From Sulfitobacter pontiacus (GTDB lineage: Bacteria; Pseudomonadota; Alphaproteobacteria; Rhodobacterales; Rhodobacteraceae), in NCBI RefSeq assembly GCF_040790665.1, contig NZ_CP160850.1:62001-126000 (forward strand): DNA of 64,000 nucleotides, in the 5' to 3' direction. The notes beneath the pieces were generated by a model. That model did not search any database, was not told where the DNA came from, and worked only from the letters and a program-made list of their open reading frames with translations. The position numbers were made by a program, and so were the translations under genes. This document shows positions 1-8,464 of this stretch, in pieces. How positions within the stretch are numbered: the stretch's first letter is position 1; each line of letters opens with the position of its first letter.

Positions 1-29
1 TCGCGGGTGACCCAGCGGGGCTCCGTCAT
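1..29 (-). CDS. doc: Start of a toxin gene, probably Doc/Fic type (partial)
   Basis: Only the first nine codons are in the window (MTEPRWVTR). The ATG lies in an ATGA overlap with the stop codon of the antitoxin gene, so the two are translationally coupled. Death-on-curing (Doc/Fic) toxins downstream of Phd/YefM antitoxins often begin with a similar acidic-Pro-Arg-Trp stretch before the first helix, which is why Doc is the first guess. A RelE/ParE-type toxin cannot be excluded from nine residues. Confidence 0.45.
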
Positions 30-262
30 CGTTTGGCGAGTTCCAGTATCGTGCTGCGATGCCGTTCAAGCCCGCGCGCCACGCGGTCTTTATCCTGCGC
101 GGTCACACCTTCGGTCAGGGCGGTCAGGCGACGGTATTCATCCGCTGACAACAGCACCAGACGGTCACGTTGATGGCTGGTGATGATGACAGGCTCGCTC
201 ATCGCCGCATCGCTGAATGCGCCGATGTTGTTCTTGAATTCGGTGGCGGTGACACGTGTCAT
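26..262 (-). CDS. phd: Phd/YefM-family antitoxin
   Basis: A 78-residue antitoxin expected to bind the toxin encoded directly downstream and to repress its own operon. The N-terminus (MTRVTATEFKNNIGAFSDAA) is the Phd/YefM DNA-binding fold, followed by the usual segment with PVIITSHQRDRLVLLSADEYRRL. The C-terminal third (DKDRVARGLERHRSTILELAKR) is helical and charged, as expected of the toxin-neutralising tail. The start at 262 is chosen over the ATG at 283 because AGGAG (complement of 267-273) sits just upstream of it and the product then begins at the family's usual position. The stop codon overlaps the toxin start. Confidence 0.88.
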   Translation of the reverse strand: MTRVTATEFKNNIGAFSDAAMSEPVIITSHQRDRLVLLSADEYRRLTALTEGVTAQDKDRVARGLERHRSTILELAKR

Positions 263-288
263 GGGGCTCTCCTGTAGCGTCACCGCAC

Positions 289-317
289 AATATAGGCAAA
301 ATGGACATTTTGTCCAT
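289..317 (-). promoter_or_regulatory. Promoter and operator of the toxin-antitoxin operon
   Basis: Read on the minus strand, a TGGACA -35 (complement of 311-316) is followed after 16 nt by a TATATT -10 (complement of 289-294), 27 nt before the antitoxin start codon. A perfect inverted repeat, ATGGACA-TTT-TGTCCAT at 301-317, covers the -35 and the spacer. Phd-family antitoxins autoregulate through palindromes in this position, so this is the likely operator. Confidence 0.6.
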
Positions 318-348
318 ATGGGCCGTGGTCACAGCTTTGGCTAAATCG

Positions 349-1617
349 CTAAGGCAAGACCAGCTCTTCCCCGTTCTGCCAGCTTTGCGCCAGCGCCTTT
401 GCCTCACCCTTTTGCTGGGGTGCCAACTGTTGGCCCATTTGCATCAATCGTTCTTCGGGCGCATCCAGCGCGCCGTCGCGGTCATAGGCCATCGCGGTAT
501 CCTGCAACGCCCATGCGGTCACGGGGTCCGGTGTGACACTGATCCCTTCGGCATAGAAATGCGCGAGCTTGGCAAGGGATCGGGGCTCTCCGCGTTCGGC
601 GGCGGCACGGTACCAGCGCGCGGCCTCTGCCGGATCGGCGGGGCGGCCCTGACCGTTTTCATACAGCAAACCTACGTTCAGATAGGCAACGGGTTCGCCG
701 TATTCCGCAGCTTGCTGATACCAGACCATCGCCTCGTCAAAGTCCTGCTGCACACCGCGTCCAAGCGCATAGTGCTTACCCATGTTGACCTGCGCAGCGG
801 GGACGCCATTGCGCGCTGCCTCATAGTACCAGCCGACGGCTTTCTCGTCATCCTGCGAGGTGCCAAGCCCCTCGGCATAGAGGTTGCCCAGATTAATCTG
901 CGCGGGGGCATAGCCTTGTTCTGCCGCGAGCCGATACCATTCAAGCGCTTGGCCGTGGTCCTGCTTTACCCCGACGCCGTGGTTGGCCATCCACCCCAGC
1001 GAATATTGCGCGTCAGCCAGACCCTGTTCCGCCGAGGCACGCAAAAGCTGCTGTGCTTCTTCGGGGGCCGCCTCGCCGCCGCGACCTTCCAGCAACAGGA
1101 TGCCCAAGCGGTATTGGCCCATAGCATTGCCTTGCTCTGCCGCTTTACGATACCAGGCGCGGGCCTCTGCATCGCTTTGCGCTGTGCCTTCGCCCAGTTC
1201 ATGCATGTTGCCCAGACTGAACTGCGCCTTGTCAAACCCTTGGGCCGCAGCGCGGGTGAAATAGTCGAACGCGGTTTTCGCGTCGGGGTCGACGCCTTGC
1301 CCAAAGCGGTAGGACACGCCCAGAGAGTTCAACCCGCAGGGGTTGTTCTGCTCGGCAGACTTCTTGGCCCATGCGACGGAATCATCAAAGCTTTGCGGCA
1401 CACCATCACCGCCGCGGTAGTACAGGCGGCCGACCTGACATTGCGCCTCGGCGTCGCCCTGTTCGGCCAGCGGCAGCAGCAGCTCCAGCGCGTGGGTATA
1501 ATCGCCTTGCTCGAACGCGGCCATGCCGTCCTGCACGGTCTGGGCCTGCGCGGCCACGGGCATCACCGCGGCGAGAATAGTACGGCCAAACCAGCTTCGT
1601 TTTGTTTTATCTGCCAT
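349..1617 (-). CDS. Secreted Sel1-repeat (TPR-like) protein
   Basis: A 422-residue exported protein. A signal peptide (positive start, hydrophobic stretch, cleavage after AQA near residue 25) is followed by about nine Sel1-like repeats of 36 residues, recognisable by recurring units such as GDAEAQCQVGRLYYRG, GFDKAQFSLGNMHELGEG and GYAPAQINLGNLYAEGLG. Sel1 repeats form alpha-solenoids for protein-protein contacts, typically in cell-envelope signalling or stress. No catalytic domain is present. The start at 1617 has an AAGGA ribosome site; a reading upstream to 1803 is not credible. No operon partner is evident, and its exact role cannot be told from sequence. Confidence 0.85.
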   Translation of the reverse strand: MADKTKRSWFGRTILAAVMPVAAQAQTVQDGMAAFEQGDYTHALELLLPLAEQGDAEAQCQVGRLYYRGGDGVPQSFDDSVAWAKKSAEQNNPCGLNSLGVSYRFGQGVDPDAKTAFDYFTRAAAQGFDKAQFSLGNMHELGEGTAQSDAEARAWYRKAAEQGNAMGQYRLGILLLEGRGGEAAPEEAQQLLRASAEQGLADAQYSLGWMANHGVGVKQDHGQALEWYRLAAEQGYAPAQINLGNLYAEGLGTSQDDEKAVGWYYEAARNGVPAAQVNMGKHYALGRGVQQDFDEAMVWYQQAAEYGEPVAYLNVGLLYENGQGRPADPAEAARWYRAAAERGEPRSLAKLAHFYAEGISVTPDPVTAWALQDTAMAYDRDGALDAPEERLMQMGQQLAPQQKGEAKALAQSWQNGEELVLP

Positions 1618-1809
1618 CGAAAGGGTCCTTCTAGTCGGGTGGGCAGCCTGCTGCCTTTTCGCGTTTTCGTAACGCGTGTCCCCTATCGATGCACGCCGGC
1701 ACCCCGCCAAATCTCGGCGGAAAATTGCGTGTTTCTGCTGTGGCTTAGGCCGTGGTGCCCCGACCGGCAAAGACCCGCGCGCGGGCGCGGGGGTGATTGG
1801 CAAAAAGGA

Positions 1810-1821
1810 TACCCATGGGTA
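1810..1821. repeat. Short palindrome just after the SBF transporter gene
   Basis: TACCCATGGGTA is a perfect 12-bp palindrome 3 bp beyond the stop codon of the transporter gene. The 1618-1824 gap holds no gene. It also contains the Sel1 gene's ribosome site and GC-rich palindromic text around 1770-1790, but no convincing intrinsic terminator with a T run in either direction. Confidence 0.3.
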
Positions 1822-1824
1822 ACT

Positions 1825-2802
1825 TTAGGCAGGTGCCGCAGAGGCCCGACGTGACGCGCGCTGCGAGACGAAGGCGCAGACCAGAAGCTGCGAGATGTGG
1901 TAGATCATCAGCGGCAAAACGATGGCCCCGACCAGATCGGGCGCAAAAAGCGCCGTGGCAATGGGCAACCCGCTGGCAAGGCTTTTGGTGGACCCGCAGT
2001 AGAACAGCACCGCGCGATCCGCGTCGGGCATCCCCGTCGCCTTGCCAAGGGCGATCATCGACCACATGCCCACGGCCAGAAACAGCCAGACCACAGCAAA
2101 GAGCAGCATCAGCGTGGTGACGGGAATAGCGGACCAAAGGCCCGAGACTGTGCCCGCGCTGAAGGCAGAGTAGATGATCAGCATGATCGACCCGCGGTCC
2201 ACGATCATGGTCAGCAGCTTGTGGCGTTGCACAAACCCGCCCACCAGCGGACGCATTACCTGCCCGACGATGAAAGGCAGCAAGATCTGCACGCCGATTT
2301 TGCCGATGGCATCCAGACTGACGCCGCCGTCGCCCTGATGCAGCAGCAAGGTCACCAGCACCGGCGTCAGAATGACCCCGACGAGGTTAGAGACGGAGGC
2401 CGCGCAGATCGCTGCGGGCACATTGCCGCCCGCAATCGAGGTGAAGGCGATAGAGGATTGCACGGTCGAGGGCAGCACCGACAAAAACAGCAGCCCCATG
2501 GTCACCGTCGCCCCGAGGATCGGGCTGCACAGCGTCGCCAGCAGCAGGCCAATCAGCGGAAACAGCACATATGTCGCGCCAAAGGTCATCCCTTGCAGGC
2601 GCCAATTTGTGATGCCAGCCTTGACCGCGCTCGGGTCCAGCTTGGCCCCATAGAGAAAGAACAGCAACGAGACGGCCCAGAAGGTCACCCCGCGCAGGCC
2701 TTCGGCGGCGACACCTGTGGCAGGCAGCACAATGCCCGCGATCACGGTGGCCAGCAGCAAGATCATATAGGCGTCGATGCCGATGCGTTTGATATAGTTC
2801 AT
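1825..2802 (-). CDS. Bile acid:sodium symporter family (SBF-like) transporter
   Basis: A 325-residue integral membrane protein with about ten hydrophobic segments from residue 10 onward, matching the SBF-like family (YfeH-type) in length and pattern. Recognisable family features are the N-terminal GLRGVTFWAVSLLFFLYGAKL stretch and the conserved FYCGSTKSLASGLPIA segment near residue 270. Family members are sodium-coupled carriers of organic anions; the substrate here is unknown. The gene lies 99 nt downstream of ggt on the same strand and may be the last gene of that operon. Confidence 0.85.
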   Translation of the reverse strand: MNYIKRIGIDAYMILLLATVIAGIVLPATGVAAEGLRGVTFWAVSLLFFLYGAKLDPSAVKAGITNWRLQGMTFGATYVLFPLIGLLLATLCSPILGATVTMGLLFLSVLPSTVQSSIAFTSIAGGNVPAAICAASVSNLVGVILTPVLVTLLLHQGDGGVSLDAIGKIGVQILLPFIVGQVMRPLVGGFVQRHKLLTMIVDRGSIMLIIYSAFSAGTVSGLWSAIPVTTLMLLFAVVWLFLAVGMWSMIALGKATGMPDADRAVLFYCGSTKSLASGLPIATALFAPDLVGAIVLPLMIYHISQLLVCAFVSQRASRRASAAPA

Positions 2803-2901
2803 GGGAATGCCTGCGTTGTCGAAAGATCGATATAGGGGCGCTGCCGGCCCGTAAAGGGCGAGCGGGGGGCGTGACCCTCCGCTTGCCCATGTGGCGCGGG
2901 A

Positions 2902-4491
2902 TCAGAAGCCTGCGGCTTGCCCGTCTTTGCGCGGATCAGAGCCCGCGGCATAACCGCCTGCCGCGTTGCGTTGCACCAGCTGCGCGCCGCCGAAACCAAA
3001 GGCGTTGTCCGGTGCCTCGATCTGGATCGCATGGCCAAGCGCCTTGAGCCCGTCCAGCAGATCGGCAGGCATCGACGGTTCGCAAGCGACGGCCAACCCC
3101 TCGATCGCGCGCCAGCGGGGGGCATCGGCGGCGGTCTGAGGGTCTTGGTCCCACAGCTGCGTGCGCAGCAAGAGCTGCATGTGGCCCTGTGCCTGAATAG
3201 GCCCGCCCATCATGCCGAAGGCCATCAGGGGCGCGCCGTTTTTCATAGCGAAGCCCGGAATGATCGTGTGAAAGGGGCGTTTGGCCGGCGCGACCTGATT
3301 GGGGTGGCCGTCCTGTGTCGTGAAGCCAAAGCCGCGGTTCTGCATCGACACACCCGTGCCCGGCACAACCACACCAGAGCCGAAGCCCGCGTAGTTCGAC
3401 TGGATAAAGCTGACCATCATGCCCGAGGCATCACCGACGTTGAGCAGCACGGTGCCGCCCTGTTTCGGGGCCCCCGCGCCAAAGTCCTGCGCCTTGTTGG
3501 CATCAATCAAGGCGGCACGGGATTTAAGGTAATCGGGGTCAAGCAGGGCCGCTTCGTCCACGTCGGTCATGTGATCGCGATCGGCGACATAGGCGTGCAG
3601 ATCTGCATAGGCGAGCTTGATCGCCTCGATCTGCAAATGCACGGCGGCCAGATCGTCTGGGCCGTGGTCGCGGATGTCGGTGTGCTGCAACATGCCAAGC
3701 GCCATCAGCGCGGCGATGCCCTGACCGTTTGGCGGGATCTCGTGCAATTCTACGTCGTCAAAGCTTTGGCTGATGGTGCCGCACCAGTCGTTGTGATGCG
3801 CTGCCAGATCGTCGGCTGTCATCGCGCCGCCATTGGCCTTGGCGAAGGCCGCGATCTCTTGCGCGATCTCGCCCTCGTAGAAAGCGCGGCCCTTGGTCTC
3901 GGCAATAGCGCGCAGGGTGCGCGCGGCACCGGGGTTGCGGAAGCGTTCGCCGGGTTTGGGCGCGCGTCCCTCGGGCATGAAAGTCTCGGCAAAGCCGGGC
4001 TGGTCCTTGAGCACCGCGGCCCCTTTGGCCCATGCTGTGCCCACGACCGGCGACACGATAAAGCCGTCTTCGGCATAGCGGATCGCGGGGGCCAGCACGG
4101 TCGACAGGCCGAGGCTGCCGAATTTTTCAGACAGTTCGACCCAGGCGCTGACGGCACCGGGGACGGTCACGGCGTCCCAGCCATGTTCAGGGATGCCGTC
4201 CTTGAAATACTCGGGCGTCCAGGCGGCGGGTGCGCGGCCCGAGGCGTTCAGCCCGTGCAGTTGCTTGCCGTCCCACAGGATGCAGAAGGCGTCAGAGCCA
4301 AGGCCGCAGCCCGTGGGCTCGACGATTGTTAGCACCGCCGCCGTGGCGATGGCCGCATCCACAGCGTTGCCGCCTTGTTGCAGGATGGACAGACCGGCTT
4401 GGGTCGCCAGCGGTTGCGAGGTGGCGACGACATTCTCGGCCAGAATGGGCGAGCGGCGCGAAGGGTAGACGGGATCATGACGTAGGCGCAT
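2902..4491 (-). CDS. ggt: Gamma-glutamyltransferase
   Basis: A 529-residue Ntn-hydrolase of the gamma-glutamyltransferase family, which transfers or hydrolyses gamma-glutamyl groups of glutathione and similar amides. The N-terminal NVVATSQPLATQAG and GGNAVDAAIA motifs are diagnostic. The nucleophile Thr347 lies in QGGTVLLN, at the expected autoproteolysis site between large and small subunits, followed by the small-subunit core (SGVVVPGTGVSMQNRG). No clear signal peptide is seen, unlike the periplasmic E. coli enzyme, so it may be cytoplasmic like YwrD. The chosen start (AAAGG upstream) overlaps the end of tctA by 17 nt, implying translational coupling to the uptake system. Confidence 0.9.
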   Translation of the reverse strand: MRLRHDPVYPSRRSPILAENVVATSQPLATQAGLSILQQGGNAVDAAIATAAVLTIVEPTGCGLGSDAFCILWDGKQLHGLNASGRAPAAWTPEYFKDGIPEHGWDAVTVPGAVSAWVELSEKFGSLGLSTVLAPAIRYAEDGFIVSPVVGTAWAKGAAVLKDQPGFAETFMPEGRAPKPGERFRNPGAARTLRAIAETKGRAFYEGEIAQEIAAFAKANGGAMTADDLAAHHNDWCGTISQSFDDVELHEIPPNGQGIAALMALGMLQHTDIRDHGPDDLAAVHLQIEAIKLAYADLHAYVADRDHMTDVDEAALLDPDYLKSRAALIDANKAQDFGAGAPKQGGTVLLNVGDASGMMVSFIQSNYAGFGSGVVVPGTGVSMQNRGFGFTTQDGHPNQVAPAKRPFHTIIPGFAMKNGAPLMAFGMMGGPIQAQGHMQLLLRTQLWDQDPQTAADAPRWRAIEGLAVACEPSMPADLLDGLKALGHAIQIEAPDNAFGFGGAQLVQRNAAGGYAAGSDPRKDGQAAGF

Positions 4492-5992
4492 GGGATGGCC
4501 TTTCTGTAGATGTACGGTTTTTGAGGTGACTGCGGATGGCCCAGACAATGGACACGAAAGCCGCAATCAGGAAAATCAGGCTGATGGGGCGGGTGAAGAA
4601 CAGCGTCGGGTCTTCGTCCGTCATCAGCGCGCGCCGCAGGTTGGTTTCTGCGATTGGGCCCAGAATGACCCCCAGCACCAAAGGTGCCAGCGCATAGCCA
4701 AGGGCGCGCAGCGTGTAGCCGGTGATGCCGATAAAGATCAGCAGATAAAGGTCGGTCACGCGGTTGTTCAGCGCAAAGGTGCCCACGACGCAGCAGGTCA
4801 TCACCACCGGCACGATCAGCCATTTGGGCACTTCGGTCACCCGCAGGAACAGGCGCATGGAACAGATCGACACGATCAGCATCATGAAGGACGCGACCAC
4901 CATCGCGATGAACATGCCATAGACAAGGTCACCGTGATCCATGATCAGCCGTGGCCCGACCGAGATACCATGCACCATCAGCGACGCCATGAGGATCGCA
5001 TCGACAGCCGATCCGGGGATGCCCAGACCGATAAGCGGGATCAGCCCGCCGCCCGCGGTGGCGGAGTTGCCCGCCTCGGAGGCGACGATGCCGTCGGGTT
5101 CACCGGTGCCGAATTTGTCACTATTCTTGGACCCGCGCTTGGCCTGGTCATAGGCGACGAGGTTGGCGATGGACCCGCCCGCACCGGGCAGCGCGCCGAT
5201 CAGCACCCCCACGATGGACGACCGCAGCAGGTTGACGGGACGCATCAACACTTCTTTCATCACGGTCCATGTCTGGAAATCGATGGCCCCTGTGACCAGC
5301 GCATTGCCCGACCGCACGCTGTCGGCATTCTCTACCTCTGACACAAGCTGGGAAATGGCGAAGATCCCGATCAGCACGACCAGAAACGGCAGGCCGGCCT
5401 GTAGCATCTCTATGCCGAAATCAAAGCGCGGACGGCCCATGATCGGGTCCGTCCCCACGGTAGAGATTGCAAGCCCGATCAGCCCCGCCAGAATGCCGCG
5501 CATGGCTGAGGTGCCGACAAGGCTGGCGACGATTGTCAGGGCAAAGACGATGAGCGAGAAATACTCCCACGGGCCAAGGCGCACGGCAAAAAGCGCCAGC
5601 GGCGGTGCGGCGAAGATCAGCACGATGGTCGAGATCACGGTGCCAAAGAAGGACGCCCAGACCCCGATGGACAGCGCGCGCCCCGGTTCGCCGTTGCGCG
5701 CCATGGGGAAGGCGTCAAAGGTCGTGGCGACCGACGATGGCGTGCCGGGAATGCCCAGCAATGCCGCCGAGATCAGCCCGCCGGTATAACCGCCCACATA
5801 GACCGAGAGCATCACGGCGATGCCTTGCAAAGGCTCCATCGTGAAGGTCAGCGGCAGGGTCAGCACAATCGCCATCGTGACGGTGAAACCGGGGATCGCC
5901 GCCGCAACGATGCCCGCGACGGACCCCGCCAGCATATAGGCGAGCGTCGCCAGCGTGAAAATCTGCGCGGCCCCTGTCATGAAATCAGTCAT
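4475..5992 (-). CDS. tctA: Tripartite tricarboxylate transporter, large permease TctA
   Basis: A 505-residue membrane protein with about 12 hydrophobic segments and the TctA hallmark glycine-rich loops: IPGTPSSVATTFDAFP near residue 80 and IPLIGLGIPGSAVDAILMA near residue 320, with LPGAGGSIANLVAYDQAKR between them. It forms the channel of a secondary, solute-binding-protein-dependent carboxylate importer with TctB and TctC. The start codon directly follows the tctB stop codon, and its own 3' end overlaps ggt. Confidence 0.95.
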   Translation of the reverse strand: MTDFMTGAAQIFTLATLAYMLAGSVAGIVAAAIPGFTVTMAIVLTLPLTFTMEPLQGIAVMLSVYVGGYTGGLISAALLGIPGTPSSVATTFDAFPMARNGEPGRALSIGVWASFFGTVISTIVLIFAAPPLALFAVRLGPWEYFSLIVFALTIVASLVGTSAMRGILAGLIGLAISTVGTDPIMGRPRFDFGIEMLQAGLPFLVVLIGIFAISQLVSEVENADSVRSGNALVTGAIDFQTWTVMKEVLMRPVNLLRSSIVGVLIGALPGAGGSIANLVAYDQAKRGSKNSDKFGTGEPDGIVASEAGNSATAGGGLIPLIGLGIPGSAVDAILMASLMVHGISVGPRLIMDHGDLVYGMFIAMVVASFMMLIVSICSMRLFLRVTEVPKWLIVPVVMTCCVVGTFALNNRVTDLYLLIFIGITGYTLRALGYALAPLVLGVILGPIAETNLRRALMTDEDPTLFFTRPISLIFLIAAFVSIVWAIRSHLKNRTSTERPSHAPTS

Positions 5993-6502
5993 TCAAAGCA
6001 CTCCGCGCGGCAGGAAGACGGTGAACACTTCGGCAAAAAGCCAGTTCAGCCCGAAGGAGAAAACCACAGCCACCACAGCAGCGAGGGCGATTGACTTGGG
6101 CGTGCGTGGCATGAGGATCACCTGAAGCACGAACAGGAAGATCAGGCTGGCGATGGAAAACCCCAGCACCGGAATGACCAGCAGATAGGCGGTGAGCGCG
6201 CCAAGGCAGACAAACACCAGATAGCAGCGTTTCGCCCATGCTACGGCCTGTGCTGCGAAATCACCGTAAGCGAGGCGGGGGATCTGGCGCAGCGCGTCGA
6301 TGATCGCGATGGCTGATACGATCGCCATCGCGCCAAAGATGATCTTGGGGAACGCCCCCGCGCCGAGCTTTTCAAAACGCGAGGTCGCAATGCCGCTGGC
6401 CGAGATGAACAATGCGATCGAGGCCAGCAGGAGGAAGACATAGCTCAGAAGGCGGGCAACCAAGCCCGCCTCCTGCGCCTTCATGGGGTCGTGCCCGTTC
6501 AT
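5993..6502 (-). CDS. tctB: Tripartite tricarboxylate transporter, small membrane subunit TctB
   Basis: A 169-residue protein with four predicted membrane segments (LLSYVFLLLASIALFISASG; the 95-115 region; two adjacent segments near 115-160), the usual size and topology of TctB. The start at 6502 overlaps the tctC stop codon as ATGA. Order tctC-tctB-tctA is the standard one for this carrier family. Confidence 0.92.
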   Translation of the reverse strand: MNGHDPMKAQEAGLVARLLSYVFLLLASIALFISASGIATSRFEKLGAGAFPKIIFGAMAIVSAIAIIDALRQIPRLAYGDFAAQAVAWAKRCYLVFVCLGALTAYLLVIPVLGFSIASLIFLFVLQVILMPRTPKSIALAAVVAVVFSFGLNWLFAEVFTVFLPRGVL

Positions 6503-7446
6503 GGGGCCAGAACCGACGACAGCGATTTCACTGTCTCGTCCAGTTTGCTTAGATAGGCGCGGTAGTCTTCCTGACCGCGGAACCCGACATCGGCACCCGC
6601 GTTGTTGGTCTGCTCGATATAGGTGGGGTCTTGGGCCATCTCTTGCAGCGCGGCTTCAAGCGTGTCGCGGACCTCTTGCGGGGCCCCTTTGGGCATCACG
6701 ATGCCGCGGGTCACGTTCAGCTCAAGATCCTGACCCAGCTCTTTGAAGGTCGGCACATCGGGGGCGGCGTCCACCCGGTCGGTCGCGCCGACGGCAAGGA
6801 AGGTCAGATCGCCGTTGTCGACGAATTGTTTGGAGGAGCTGATGTCGCCAATCGCCACATCAAGGTTGCCGCCGACCAGCGCGCGCACGCGTTCGCCCGT
6901 GCCCTCATAGCCGACGTATTTGAATTCAAGCCCGAAGGCCTGTTCGATCATCGCGGCGTGCAGATGCGGGACGCCGGCCAATGTGACGCCCATGGAGATC
7001 TCGCCGGGATGTGCCTTGGCGTAGGTCACGAATTCTTCGAAATTGCTGTAGTTGTCGGATTTGCCCGCCACCAGATACTGGGGCGAGGCTGTCATCAGTG
7101 CGATCGGGTCAAAGTCATCCCATGCCAGATCGGTGATGCCGGTTTCGGTGGCGACCAGCAGACCTTCGTGAACCTGGCTGATGGTATAGCCATCCGCAGC
7201 GCGGCGCGAGGCCTCGCGCAGGCCCACGGTGCCGCCGACGCCGGGCATGTTGATCACGGGCATTTCAGCGCCAAGGAAGGGCTGCACGTTGTTGGCCACA
7301 AGACGCATCAGCGTGTCAGAGCCGCCACCGGGCGACCAGGGCACGATGAACTCTACCGCGCGCTCGGGGTAGGTGTCGGCTGTGGCGGGGGCTGCAATCA
7401 GGCTGGCAGCGGTGAAAAGGGCGGCAAGGCCCGAACGAAACGTCAT
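6499..7446 (-). CDS. tctC: Tripartite tricarboxylate transporter substrate-binding protein TctC
   Basis: A 315-residue periplasmic binding protein of the Bug/TctC family. The signal peptide ends near ATA at residue 24, followed by YPERAVEFIVPWSPGGGSD, the characteristic family start. The family binds carboxylates such as citrate, glutamate or aromatic acids; the ligand cannot be read from sequence. Because a gamma-glutamyltransferase is the last coupled gene of the operon, a gamma-glutamyl compound or glutamate-like acid is a reasonable guess. GGGAG upstream of the ATG serves as ribosome site. Confidence 0.93.
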   Translation of the reverse strand: MTFRSGLAALFTAASLIAAPATADTYPERAVEFIVPWSPGGGSDTLMRLVANNVQPFLGAEMPVINMPGVGGTVGLREASRRAADGYTISQVHEGLLVATETGITDLAWDDFDPIALMTASPQYLVAGKSDNYSNFEEFVTYAKAHPGEISMGVTLAGVPHLHAAMIEQAFGLEFKYVGYEGTGERVRALVGGNLDVAIGDISSSKQFVDNGDLTFLAVGATDRVDAAPDVPTFKELGQDLELNVTRGIVMPKGAPQEVRDTLEAALQEMAQDPTYIEQTNNAGADVGFRGQEDYRAYLSKLDETVKSLSSVLAP

Positions 7447-7515
7447 AGGAGGACTCCCTGTGAGAGAAGCAGCGGTTTATCCGCCACGGGTTTGGTGTCA
7501 GTTTCGTGAATAACA

Positions 7516-7548
7516 CAAGAATAACCATATCAAAGCGCGTAATTCTTG
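7516..7548. promoter_or_regulatory. Candidate LysR-type operator between tctC and its regulator
   Basis: CAAGAAT at 7516-7522 and ATTCTTG at 7542-7548 form a perfect 7-bp inverted repeat with a 19-nt spacer in the 133-nt AT-rich divergent region. LysR proteins commonly bind dyads of this sort next to divergent targets. The spacing is longer than the classical T-N11-A site, so this stays tentative. Confidence 0.4.
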
Positions 7549-7579
7549 CCATTACATTTAGTATATCTTATCTTGAGGT

Positions 7580-8464
7580 ATGGATACACGTCAGCTTGAG
7601 ACTTTATTGGCCATTAGCCAGCACGGCGGCTTTGCCGCGGCGGCGCAGGCCGTGAACCTGACCGCCTCTGCCGTCAGCCAGCAGATCGCGGCGCTAGAGG
7701 CAGAGATCGGCACGCAGTTGTTCGACCGCACTCGCCGTCCGCCCGCCTTGACCACAAAGGGCGCAGAGATGGTCCGCTCGGCCCAGTCGATCCTGCAGAT
7801 CGTGTCGGACACGAAAGCCTCCGTCGCGGGGGAGCAGATGCGCGGCACCGTGGCGCTCGGGTCGTTGCGGACCGGGGCGAATTCACTGATGCCGCAGGCG
7901 CTTGCGACGCTGCGCGCCAGCTTTCCCTACCTGAACTTTCGGCTGCGCGTCGGTGTGTCCGAGGAGCTGATGAGCGAGGTCGTCTCGGGCCAGCTGGATG
8001 CCGCGGTTGTGGCGGATCACGTGGCGGTGCCCAGCAGTCTGCGCTGGACCCCTGTGCTGACCGAACCGTTGATCGTTCTCACACCGCCCGGCACGGGGAC
8101 GATCACGCTGGATGATCTGATCCGCGACGTGCCCTATATCCGCTATCGCACGCAGGTGCCGCTGGCGCGCCAGATCGATACCGAAATCGCCCGCCTTGGT
8201 GCCGCGCCGCGCCAGATCGTGTCGGTGAATACGATGCCTGCCGTGGTGGGCTGTGTGCGCGCGGGTCTGGGCTTTGCCATTATCCCGCAGATCGCGCTGC
8301 ACGACGCCGAGACCGCCTCGCTTGACTGGTTCCCTTTCGGGGCGCCGCCGATCCATCGCCGTCTGGGGCTGGTGCAGCGGGTCACCTCGCGCCGCGCCGA
8401 GGTGCTGGCGGCTTTGGTCACCGCGCTGATCCAGCAGGGGCTCACGGCAGAAGTCTATGATTAG
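7580..8464 (+). CDS. LysR-family transcriptional regulator, divergent from tctCBA-ggt
   Basis: A 294-residue regulator with an N-terminal winged helix-turn-helix (residues 3-60; FAAAAQAVNLTASAVSQQIA is the recognition region and RTRRPPALTTKGAEM the wing) and a C-terminal LysR substrate-binding domain (about 90-290). It is transcribed divergently from tctC, the normal arrangement for a LysR activator that senses the imported substrate. GAGG just upstream of the ATG is the ribosome site. The 3' end overlaps the end of the convergent MATE gene by 4 nt. Confidence 0.93.
   Translation: MDTRQLETLLAISQHGGFAAAAQAVNLTASAVSQQIAALEAEIGTQLFDRTRRPPALTTKGAEMVRSAQSILQIVSDTKASVAGEQMRGTVALGSLRTGANSLMPQALATLRASFPYLNFRLRVGVSEELMSEVVSGQLDAAVVADHVAVPSSLRWTPVLTEPLIVLTPPGTGTITLDDLIRDVPYIRYRTQVPLARQIDTEIARLGAAPRQIVSVNTMPAVVGCVRAGLGFAIIPQIALHDAETASLDWFPFGAPPIHRRLGLVQRVTSRRAEVLAALVTALIQQGLTAEVYD

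Noticed and set aside
256..1854. A 532-codon open frame on the plus strand opposite the Sel1-repeat gene
   Set aside because: It is an antisense shadow of high-GC coding DNA: Sel1 repeats, signal peptide and ribosome site are all on the other strand.
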